A stretch of 64,000 bases of DNA, taken from Paenibacillus sp. JJ-223. GTDB taxonomy: Bacteria; Bacillota; Bacilli; Paenibacillales; Paenibacillaceae. The position numbers and the translations under genes are program-made. The notes below the pieces were generated by a model, which did not search any database, was not told the origin of the DNA, and worked only from the letters and a program-made list of their open reading frames with translations. Positions within the stretch are counted from its first letter, which is position 1; every line of letters begins with the position of its first letter. This document shows, piece by piece, positions 42,925-50,297 of this stretch. Location of the stretch: positions 89,446 through 153,445 of the forward strand of contig NZ_CAKMMP010000012.1 of assembly GCF_927798175.1 (NCBI RefSeq), given 5' to 3'.

Positions 42925-44946
42925 TCAGCTATTCTTCAAAACGGTTGCCTCCACATCGTTGATGAAGCGGCGCAGCTTCGCCGCAACGTCCCGGTTGATT
43001 TCGCCGTTTTCGTACAGCTGCTGCACGGTATTGCGCTGTTCCTGAACGGCTACCATTTGCAGCTGCAGCTTTTCCTGATCGAACGGATCTTCCGTCTCAT
43101 CCTCGTTCCATGACCTTAGCTTCGCAACGAGGCGTTCGTATTTAGCGATGACAGATAACGCCGCAGAGCGATTGCTGTCGTTCATCTGTGCACGGATAGC
43201 CTTGATCGCCGCTTCGGAGCTCCGCAATTTGACCTGGCGATACAGGTCCGCATTTTCGATGGCAAACGGTTTATCCGGTTTGCCCGCCCGGTTGGCAAAC
43301 AGATGGCCGAACATGCGCCCGATCTCGCCGAGCGAATACATCATCTGTGCATTCGTGCGGCTGGAGAGCATCATTTCCTTTTTGTCCAGCCAACTATTGC
43401 ATTTGAACGCCGCATCGGATGAGATGACTTGTTCATCCATCATGCTTTCGATTTCTTTGCGCTCTGCCCGGGTGCCGATCAGGCTGATATCCGCCTCTTG
43501 TTTCAAAAATTCCTTCTGTTTCCGTGCATCCAAGCCGGATGCTTGGCGAATGGTTTTGGAAAGGTCGGAAACCACAGCAAGGGCAGCAGCCTTGTTGTCG
43601 TCGGTCATCTCCGACTTGACGGCGCGTATGGCGGCCTTGAGCATCATGTTCCGCGCTTTGCGCTCCGTCTTCTGAGGGGTTTCCTCGCCGACGGATTCAT
43701 CCTTTTTGGCTAATACAGGAAGCAAGGCACTGCCGGCAATCAACGTGAACAAAATAACACCCGCCGCCAAAAAGATGATCAGATCCCTTTCCGGAAAAGG
43801 AGAACCGTCCTGAAGAACATACGGAATGGAGAACGCCCCTGCCAGCGTAACGGCCCCGCGCACCCCGGACAATGTGATGATGCTTGTCTCTTTCACCTTT
43901 GGTTTGCCAATAAACGATTTGCCTAGCAGCGCGTCGCTGCCTTGCCAGAACAAATAAATCCAGGCGAACCGCAGCAGCAGCAGCAGAACCGAGATCAGAA
44001 CGACGTATTCGAGCACCTGCAGGTTGTCGAACGAGGCACTCGAGAAAATTTTGCCCAATACGTCAGGCATCTGCACCCCTAAAATAACAAAGACGAGACC
44101 ATTCAGAATGTACAGAATGACCGACCACGTACTGGCCGATACCACCTGCATCTTGATCTGCACGGATTCGGTACGGTCCCGCTCAATCGCATGGATAATA
44201 CCTCCCGCCACCACAGCCAAAATACCGGAAACGCCCAGCTCCTCGGTGACCATATAAATGATGAACGGCGTTAGAATCTGCAGGAGCATATGGACGGTGA
44301 CGTCCTCCATGCCAAGCCTGCGGACCCAGACGCCAAGGCGAATGAGCAAAAACGACAAAATCGCCCCGAGCAGCAGTCCGCCAATCGAGATAATCAGAAA
44401 GCTGACCGATGCTTCCGCAAGGGAAAAGACGCCTGTAACCGTGGCCGCGATGGCGAATTTGAACGCGACCAGACCGGAAGCATCATTCATCAAGGCTTCG
44501 CCTTCCAGCAGCCTATGTATGCTTTTCGGCAAATGAACCCTGCCTGCCATCGCTCCGACGGCAACCGCGTCCGTGGGCGACAGAATCGCGGCGAGCGCGA
44601 AAGCAGCCGGTAACGGAATGCTGGGAATCCACCAATGAATCGCATATCCGGCAACCAGAACGGTAACAAAAACCAGGCCTAACGCCAGCAGCAGAATGGG
44701 AGCCCTCAGGTTCCACAACTCGTGCCTGGGCGTGCGTTTGCCATCGTTATATAGCAGCGGTGCTATGAACAGCACAAAAAACAATTCCGGGCTAAGCGGA
44801 AGCTTCACGCCGTGGGGTAGCAAAGCAACGACAACGCCCAGCGCGATCTGGATCAGCGGAACGGGGATAAACGGTACGAACCGGTTTAAAATATTCGATA
44901 AGCCGATCAGCACAAGAAGCACGAGCACAGGGATAAACAGTTCCAT
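42925..44946 (-). CDS. nhaK: CPA1 family Na+/H+ antiporter with duplicated cytosolic tail
   Basis: This antiporter of about 673 residues exchanges Na+ (or other monovalent cations) for protons at the cytoplasmic membrane. The first ~410 residues hold 12 or so helices, with the CPA1 motifs LSPTDAVAVGAM and LLEGEALMNDASGLVAFKFA (transport Asp residues) and SIITLSGVRGAVTLAGAFSIP. The cytosolic tail contains two similar ~90-residue units (about 438-530 and 579-673), beginning AAIRAVKSEMTDDNKAAALAVV and AAIKAIRAQMNDSNRSAALSVI. Length and motifs match NhaK/YvgP of Bacillus. An in-frame start 14 codons upstream is possible, but AAAGGAAGG lies before the ATG at 44946. Confidence 0.9.
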   Translation of the reverse strand: MELFIPVLVLLVLIGLSNILNRFVPFIPVPLIQIALGVVVALLPHGVKLPLSPELFFVLFIAPLLYNDGKRTPRHELWNLRAPILLLALGLVFVTVLVAGYAIHWWIPSIPLPAAFALAAILSPTDAVAVGAMAGRVHLPKSIHRLLEGEALMNDASGLVAFKFAIAATVTGVFSLAEASVSFLIISIGGLLLGAILSFLLIRLGVWVRRLGMEDVTVHMLLQILTPFIIYMVTEELGVSGILAVVAGGIIHAIERDRTESVQIKMQVVSASTWSVILYILNGLVFVILGVQMPDVLGKIFSSASFDNLQVLEYVVLISVLLLLLRFAWIYLFWQGSDALLGKSFIGKPKVKETSIITLSGVRGAVTLAGAFSIPYVLQDGSPFPERDLIIFLAAGVILFTLIAGSALLPVLAKKDESVGEETPQKTERKARNMMLKAAIRAVKSEMTDDNKAAALAVVSDLSKTIRQASGLDARKQKEFLKQEADISLIGTRAERKEIESMMDEQVISSDAAFKCNSWLDKKEMMLSSRTNAQMMYSLGEIGRMFGHLFANRAGKPDKPFAIENADLYRQVKLRSSEAAIKAIRAQMNDSNRSAALSVIAKYERLVAKLRSWNEDETEDPFDQEKLQLQMVAVQEQRNTVQQLYENGEINRDVAAKLRRFINDVEATVLKNS

Positions 44947-45092
44947 GATGACCTTCCTTTCCGCAGGCAAAAGTTTGACGTTTCGCATGTTATATCGTTT
45001 GGCGCTTACCTCAAACCCAAAAGACCGATTCTGACTATAAGATGTTACAATAAGAACCGGACAATACCTGCATTGGAAAGGATCTTGATGTT

Positions 45093-45392
45093 ATGGCCTT
45101 CGGAATCAAACGGCAGGAACTGGCCGAATGGAAAAAACGCGTCGCTCAAGGCGAGCTGGCTTATCTGACTCATTATTGGATCGATTCCCGTTTCCCCGGC
45201 GTCACAACCGTGACCAAGGTGGGATGCGCCGACCTGGATCGGTTGGAGAAGTGGTGCAGGGATCACGGATTGGACCCGCAGTACATCCACCGGCGACAGC
45301 CCTACCCACACTTTGACCTGCTCGGCAGGCGGCAAAAGGAAATCCTGCTCGAAGAGGGGTTAACCGAGCACATTGAACGTTTCCGTCTTTAA
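45093..45392 (+). CDS. Conserved hypothetical small protein
   Basis: This 99-residue soluble protein has a strongly patterned sequence: MAFGIKRQELAEWKKRV, then HYWIDSRFPGVTTVTKVGC, DLDRLEKWCRDHGLDPQYIH and PHFDLLGRRQKEIL. It has the look of a conserved small Bacillales protein with a WID-RFPG core and two cysteines, but the function is unknown. The start follows GGAAAGGA at a rather long spacing. It is transcribed toward the MarR gene and ends before a bidirectional hairpin. Confidence 0.8.
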   Translation: MAFGIKRQELAEWKKRVAQGELAYLTHYWIDSRFPGVTTVTKVGCADLDRLEKWCRDHGLDPQYIHRRQPYPHFDLLGRRQKEILLEEGLTEHIERFRL

Positions 45393-45445
45393 TGCTGTCG
45401 GTCGCTCATCCATTCCACCCGGCCCCTGCTTCTTGTGCGGGAACA

Positions 45446-45510
45446 AGAAAAAACGCCAGTTTTCGGGATGGCCCCCGTTGCACGGGGCATCCCTGAATAC
45501 TGACGTCTTT
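45446..45510. terminator. Long bidirectional terminator
   Basis: A long imperfect hairpin (ACGCCAGT-GGGATG-CCCC paired with GGGG-CATCCC-ACTGACGT) has T tracts on both strands, TTTTTTC on the minus strand being the better. It separates the convergent 99-residue gene and the MarR gene. Confidence 0.75.
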
Positions 45511-45524
45511 CTGCACATGCCCGT

Positions 45525-46007
45525 TCAACGGTTCGCGTGCTCCAATTGCTTCATTTTCTCCAACAGCTTCAGTTCAATCTTCTTCAGCATACCCAGCATT
45601 TGCTGCTGCTCCTCTTCCGTAAGCGCCTGCAAAAGCTCCCACGTCATGCGTCCGCGATTTGCATTTAATGCCTGCGCAAGCTGTTCTCCTTCTTCCGTAA
45701 GGGAAAGCCAGACGATTCTGCGGTCTTCCTCGCTGCGTACGCGCCGAATCATGCCTTCGCTCTCCAACTGGTTCAGCACAATCGTCGTTGCCCCTGAAGA
45801 GAGGCTGAGCTGCCTGGCCACGTCGACAGCCATGCAGCGGCCTTCGCGCAAAATCATGCCAAGAATGTGACTCTTGGTTGGGTTCAGTTTGCAATTCGTG
45901 TCCGTTTTCTGTTTTTGCTCCAACACTTTGTTTTTATATCTGAAAAAAGCTTCAATCAATTGATCCACATTTGCCAATTGCGAGCTTTGCTCCGGTTCTG
46001 GGCGCAT
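45525..46007 (-). CDS. MarR family transcriptional regulator
   Basis: This 160-residue winged-helix repressor has a recognition helix region in MAVDVARQLSLSSGATTIVLNQLE and the wing GMIRRVRSEEDRRIVWLSLTEEG, the signature of MarR proteins. The N-terminal helix and C-terminal dimerisation helices (EEEQQQMLGMLKKIELKLLE) are present. GGGAGGAAAAGG precedes the ATG. It is divergent from an FAD-dependent monooxygenase, with a perfect palindrome in the shared region, so it most likely represses that gene and itself. Relief by a phenolic or drug-like compound would be typical, but the ligand is unknown. Confidence 0.92.
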   Translation of the reverse strand: MRPEPEQSSQLANVDQLIEAFFRYKNKVLEQKQKTDTNCKLNPTKSHILGMILREGRCMAVDVARQLSLSSGATTIVLNQLESEGMIRRVRSEEDRRIVWLSLTEEGEQLAQALNANRGRMTWELLQALTEEEQQQMLGMLKKIELKLLEKMKQLEHANR

Positions 46008-46160
46008 ACCTTTTCCTCCCGACTAAAATCATAACCTGTCTTTTATTGTAACATATTTAACGAAAACGGTTTGAGCAATTTACCCTTACGGCTTCGCCAA
46101 AAAAATGAAATGGCAGTTGCAATCGTTCAAAAGATTTGTTTATAATAACATATACGTTTA

Positions 46161-46211
46161 AGTTACTTTTAGTTACTTAATGATTTTTGTAAATTTGTTA
46201 TCATTAAGTAA
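46161..46211. promoter_or_regulatory. Predicted MarR operator: perfect palindrome plus direct repeats
   Basis: TTACTTAATGAT (46173-46184) and its exact complement ATCATTAAGTAA (46200-46211) flank a 15-bp spacer. An extra AGTTACTT direct repeat lies 10 bp upstream (46161). The right arm overlaps a probable -35/-10 (TTGTTA, 16 bp, TATACT) for the monooxygenase gene, which fits repression. Confidence 0.7.
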
Positions 46212-46259
46212 TTATATATACTGATGGCAAGCTACTTTAATGCAAGGGAACTTACAGAC

Positions 46260-47375
46260 ATGAACAATAATACTCCGTTACACGTTGATGTGTGCATCGT
46301 GGGAGCCGGTCCTGCCGGAACGCTGCTCTCTCATCTTTTGAACCGAAAAGGAATATCCACGGCATTAGTCGAACGGCAGGCGAACCTGCATAAGTCATTT
46401 CGCGGCGAAGTGCTTAACCAGGACGGCGAGGCTGTCCTGAACAAATACGGGCTGTATTCTCTCGTTGCCCAGAGCGGCACGCTTCCGCTCGCAAAAATAG
46501 AATACTGGGAAAACGGGAGCATTCTGCACACCGTCTATCCAGGCGAACACGAGTCCCATGTAGGCATTCATGTGCCTCAGCATCATCTGCTCGACGTCAT
46601 CGTTGCCGAGTCCGGCCGGCTTCCAGGCAACCGGGAACATGTATTGTTCAATACGATCATGACCGGTCTGCTGAAAGACGAGCAGGATAACGTGATCGGG
46701 ATTCACGTACGGCAAGACGGATCGCCCGCCTCCATTCAGGCTTCGGTCATCGTGGGCGCAGACGGGCGTTATTCGGCCGTCCGCAGGCATGCGGGTTTGG
46801 TTCCAGACGTCCGCAAGCACGGGTATGATCTGTTATGGGCGCGAATCCCTGCTCCGGCGGCATGGGAACCAGCCGTGCGCCTGGCCAGCATGGACGGCGA
46901 GCAGCTCGCGCTTTTCTCCCAGTTCGGCGGTTACGTGCAGATTGGCTGGAATATTCCGCAAGGCTCCTATCCGAAACTGCGGCAGCAGCATTTTGAGCCG
47001 TTCATCCGGCAACTGGTTGCCGCGTTTCCGTGCCTTTCGGATTCCGTGGCCGCCCATATCCGGTCATGGAGCGATTTTGTATTATTATCCGTGGAAAGCA
47101 GTTACTGCGAGTCGTGGACGCATGGCAATATTGTGCTGCTCGGCGATGCGGCACACACCATGACGCCTACGGGTGCTTTTGGCCTGAACGCCGCCATCGA
47201 GGATGCCGACGTGTTAGCTGAATTGCTGATCGGAATGGCTGATGACCACTTTACCAATATGGCTCCATTACAGCAGCTGCAGCTCGCTCGTGGGGAGAAA
47301 GTGAAACAACAGCTCTCCAAACAGGTCGACATGGAGAATTCCTTCCAGGAGCGTTATGCCTCCTTTATGGTTTAG
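46260..47375 (+). CDS. FAD-dependent monooxygenase (class A)
   Basis: This flavoprotein hydroxylase of about 371 residues is of the p-hydroxybenzoate hydroxylase type. The N-terminal Rossmann motif is VDVCIVGAGPAGTLLSHLL. The DG motif is SVIVGADGRYSAVRRHAG, and the second FAD motif is VLLGDAAHTMTPTGAFGLNAAIEDADVLAELL. The final ~50 residues are helical. The start at 46260 (MNNNTPLHV) follows AAGGGAA; the frame is open 12 codons further upstream without a ribosome binding site. Relatives hydroxylate aromatics or inactivate antibiotics. The substrate cannot be read from the sequence. Control by the divergent MarR protein points to an inducible detoxification role. Confidence 0.9.
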   Translation: MNNNTPLHVDVCIVGAGPAGTLLSHLLNRKGISTALVERQANLHKSFRGEVLNQDGEAVLNKYGLYSLVAQSGTLPLAKIEYWENGSILHTVYPGEHESHVGIHVPQHHLLDVIVAESGRLPGNREHVLFNTIMTGLLKDEQDNVIGIHVRQDGSPASIQASVIVGADGRYSAVRRHAGLVPDVRKHGYDLLWARIPAPAAWEPAVRLASMDGEQLALFSQFGGYVQIGWNIPQGSYPKLRQQHFEPFIRQLVAAFPCLSDSVAAHIRSWSDFVLLSVESSYCESWTHGNIVLLGDAAHTMTPTGAFGLNAAIEDADVLAELLIGMADDHFTNMAPLQQLQLARGEKVKQQLSKQVDMENSFQERYASFMV

Positions 47376-47410
47376 TGTGTGCAAAAATGCCTGACTGCAT
47401 CAACAAGAAT

Positions 47411-47457
47411 AAAAAAACAGCCGGAATGCCTGTTTAGGGCAAATCGGCTGTTTTTTT
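47411..47457. terminator. Bidirectional terminator between the monooxygenase and beta-mannosidase genes
   Basis: An AACAGCCG/CGGCTGTT stem is flanked by seven A and seven T, so it works for both convergent genes. Confidence 0.9.
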
Positions 47458-47470
47458 GGGGCAAACGCAA

Positions 47471-50050
47471 TTAGCCTTCTCGCCCGTTCATGGCGCTCAC
47501 CTTGAGCTCGCTTAAAGGCAAGCTGCCCCGTTCCGGATGGCGCAAGCGCACAGTCCGGCTCTCCCCCGGCAGCAGGTCAAAATAATTGTCGCTGAACCGG
47601 ACGCGGCCCAGGGGAAGTTCCAGCTTGACCATACGGGCAATCGCATGATGCGCCGTCACCGTGACAGATAGCTCCTCTTCGTTGACGTGCACGCTCAGCC
47701 GGGATTCCGGCAATGCCACCTCCTTCGGATCGCGCAAGAAATATCGATTGGAAGGTGCCGCGAACCCTTCCGCGCTCAGTTCGACAATAACGTCTTGGGC
47801 ACGCCGGCCCATAAGCGCCTCCGCTTCATTCAACTTCGCCACGCAGACCGCCGATTGCGGGCCCACCTCAGCGGCATAGCTGCTGGAGTATACGTTTCCG
47901 CCTTCAAAATCATACACCCGAAGCTGAAGCTGCCCACGCACCGGTTCCAGCGTATCATTCACCACCCAGAGGGCAAGCGGTTCGCCCGGTTCATGCTCCA
48001 AGGACAATAAAACAGGGTGAAAGAACACTTTCCCATAATAAAAAGAAGCCTTAGGCAGCAGCTCATAATCAATCATCGACCAGCTCGTGCCCGGCCAACT
48101 GTCATTCAGCTGCCATACCAGCGCACCGCTGTTGCGGTGTTTGATCCGCCGGAAATGTTCAATGCCGTAACGCAAGCCTTCGGCCTGTGTCAACATCGAA
48201 AAGTTCATGTATTCATCGATGTTTTGCGGAATGCCTGTGTAGCCTTCCATCAGCAAAATGCCTTTCTGGTGGTTCGTGTCTTTATTTCGGTAAGCCATCT
48301 CAGGGCTCCCCCAATAGAACTGGCCAGGAGGCATGTTTTTTTCAAGCGTATACCTGTTCGCCGAGGCATGCATGCCGAATTCGCTGCTAAACAGCGCCAT
48401 ATCCTTTTTATAGTTTTTGAACGTTACGCCTTCGACGCTGTAGTCCAACAACGGGGGTTCGCCTTGTTTTCGCGGATACACCGATCCATGCCACACCTGC
48501 CAGTTGTGCCGATCACCGACGCCGGGATCGTTGGCATCCATGCCGTGGCTATCGCCAAAAGGCGAGGATGGCCAATATGGCCTGGACGGGTCAAGCCGTT
48601 CCAACGCTTCCGGAATCAGCTCGTGATAGATCAATTCGCCATAGAACGGGCTTGTTATATCTCCGCTAGCCGATTTCATATCATACAGCCAATCGATTTC
48701 GTTATTGCCGCACCACAGGGCAAGCGAGGCCCGATTGCGCAAACGCACTACATTGTTTTCCACTTCCCTGCGCACGTTCTCCATGAAATCCTGATTGAAA
48801 TCCGGGAACAATGCGTTGGCAAACGCAAAATCCTGCCATACCAGCACGCCTTGACGGTCACATTCGTCATAGAACACGTCTTTCTCGTAGATTCCGCCCG
48901 CCCATACCCGCAGCATGTTCATATGGGCTTCCACGCTCAGCTCGACCAATTCGCGATAACGGTGCTCCGGAATCGAACCGATCAGATGATCTGCGGGAAT
49001 CCAGTTGGCGCCCTTGGCATATATCTTCACTCCGTTCAGCACAAACGCAAACGAAGATTCTCCTTGCTCATTGTGCAGGGCAAGCTCCATCGTGCGAATG
49101 CCATACGGTTCGCTGTACCGATCCACTTCCCGGCCATCTGCATAAAGAACGACTTCAAGCGTATGCAAATACGGCTCGCCAAGATCATGCGTCCACCATA
49201 AACGCGGTGATGACACTGACAAAGTAGCCTTCGCTTGTCCTGCCAGCACGTCCAGGCCGTGAGCCGATGCGACTTCGTTTCCTTGTGCATCAAGCAGTCG
49301 TACATCGCAAGTAAGGGAGATCGGATGCTCCCTTCGTTTCTTGCTGCGAAAAGACTCAACGGAGGCGGCTTCTGCCGTAACGTCGACAAGGGCCTGCTGC
49401 TTGCTCGCAGCACGGGTCTGCGCATACACGCTCTTTAGCTGGGCACGGGTGCTGCGCTTCAGCCATACCTTTCCCCAGATCCCCACAGTGACCATGCGCG
49501 GGCCCCAGTCCCATCCGAAGTTCATGGCCGCCTTGCGTAACCAGGGTCGTTCCTTCGTATAGGAGGACCAGTCAAACTGCTCCTTATCCCGATGATGGAT
49601 GGATAGCGGATCGAATTTTACGGCGACAGCATTCCATCCATTGCGGATGATCGTTGTGACGTCGAACGTATGGGACATCAGCATGTTGGCTGTTTTGCCG
49701 ATTTCATGCCCGTTGACGTATACCGTTGCAAAGGTATCAAGCCCCTCGAAAACCAGTTCAAAGCGATCTTCCGCGTTCATCTCCTTCACGCAGTTGAAGT
49801 TGGTTCTGTACCACCATTCCTTATGTTCGATCCAACGGCTTTTGGCATCGTTATGCCCATAATACGGCGGATCAATAATACCGCGTTGAATCAGGGCTGT
49901 GTGCACATCCCCCGGCACGTCCGCTCCGATCCAAAAACGGTCGTCCAATCCGGCCGCCGCCAATTCCATGGCCCGTTTTTCGCCCACCTCGAAATGCTGT
50001 ATTTTCCATTCTCCCGACAAATCCAGATCTGAATTCTTCAACGTCATCAT
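47471..50050 (-). CDS. GH2 beta-mannosidase
   Basis: This cytosolic enzyme of about 859 residues removes terminal beta-mannose from manno-oligosaccharides. N-terminal sugar-binding domain: DLSGEWKIQHF, GADVPGDVHTALIQRGIIDPPYYG and RTNFNC, the strongly conserved beta-mannosidase front. GFGWDWGP-like AMNFGWDWGPRMVT is family-typical. The acid/base is the Glu of WCGNNEIDW (about residue 451) and the nucleophile is the Glu of FSSEFGMHAS (about 557). The C-terminal Ig-like domains follow. There is no signal peptide. Two adjacent ATG codons follow GAGAGG; the first is used here. A cre with 13 of 14 matches lies 35 bp upstream, indicating catabolite repression. No mannan transporter is adjacent. Confidence 0.93.
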   Translation of the reverse strand: MMTLKNSDLDLSGEWKIQHFEVGEKRAMELAAAGLDDRFWIGADVPGDVHTALIQRGIIDPPYYGHNDAKSRWIEHKEWWYRTNFNCVKEMNAEDRFELVFEGLDTFATVYVNGHEIGKTANMLMSHTFDVTTIIRNGWNAVAVKFDPLSIHHRDKEQFDWSSYTKERPWLRKAAMNFGWDWGPRMVTVGIWGKVWLKRSTRAQLKSVYAQTRAASKQQALVDVTAEAASVESFRSKKRREHPISLTCDVRLLDAQGNEVASAHGLDVLAGQAKATLSVSSPRLWWTHDLGEPYLHTLEVVLYADGREVDRYSEPYGIRTMELALHNEQGESSFAFVLNGVKIYAKGANWIPADHLIGSIPEHRYRELVELSVEAHMNMLRVWAGGIYEKDVFYDECDRQGVLVWQDFAFANALFPDFNQDFMENVRREVENNVVRLRNRASLALWCGNNEIDWLYDMKSASGDITSPFYGELIYHELIPEALERLDPSRPYWPSSPFGDSHGMDANDPGVGDRHNWQVWHGSVYPRKQGEPPLLDYSVEGVTFKNYKKDMALFSSEFGMHASANRYTLEKNMPPGQFYWGSPEMAYRNKDTNHQKGILLMEGYTGIPQNIDEYMNFSMLTQAEGLRYGIEHFRRIKHRNSGALVWQLNDSWPGTSWSMIDYELLPKASFYYGKVFFHPVLLSLEHEPGEPLALWVVNDTLEPVRGQLQLRVYDFEGGNVYSSSYAAEVGPQSAVCVAKLNEAEALMGRRAQDVIVELSAEGFAAPSNRYFLRDPKEVALPESRLSVHVNEEELSVTVTAHHAIARMVKLELPLGRVRFSDNYFDLLPGESRTVRLRHPERGSLPLSELKVSAMNGREG

Positions 50051-50083
50051 GTGCCTCTCTCCCAGCATTAAACATAGTCGTGC

Positions 50084-50097
50084 AGAAACCGTTTTCA
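50084..50097 (-). promoter_or_regulatory. cre site upstream of the beta-mannosidase gene
   Basis: TGAAAACGGTTTCT on the minus strand matches TGWAANCGNTNWCA at 13 of 14 positions and lies 34 bp upstream of the start codon. CcpA-dependent repression by preferred sugars is expected. Confidence 0.65.
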
Positions 50098-50216
50098 GAA
50101 AATGAAACGAAAAATATACAAATATATCGCCTCTGATTCACCCAACACTCAAAGATAACGCATACATAGCTAACTTAACACAGACCATTGCCCTGCGTCC
50201 AAAAAATTTCGTTCAC

Positions 50217-50245
50217 AAAAAAGGAGCCCTCCTTCGAGAGCTCCT
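50217..50245 (-). terminator. Terminator of the acyltransferase gene
   Basis: An AGGAGC/GCTCCT outer stem with an inner CTC/GAG pairing has TTTTTT on the minus strand. It lies about 55 bp after the stop codon. Confidence 0.8.
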
Positions 50246-50297
50246 GCAAAGACGCCTTTCGTTTTGAATCGTAAAATTAGGATGATATGATTCCGGT

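Noticed and set aside
46061..46074. A 12/14 cre-like match near the MarR promoter
   Set aside because: It overlaps the promoter region, but both mismatches fall in the outer conserved positions and the palindromic MarR operator explains local control better.
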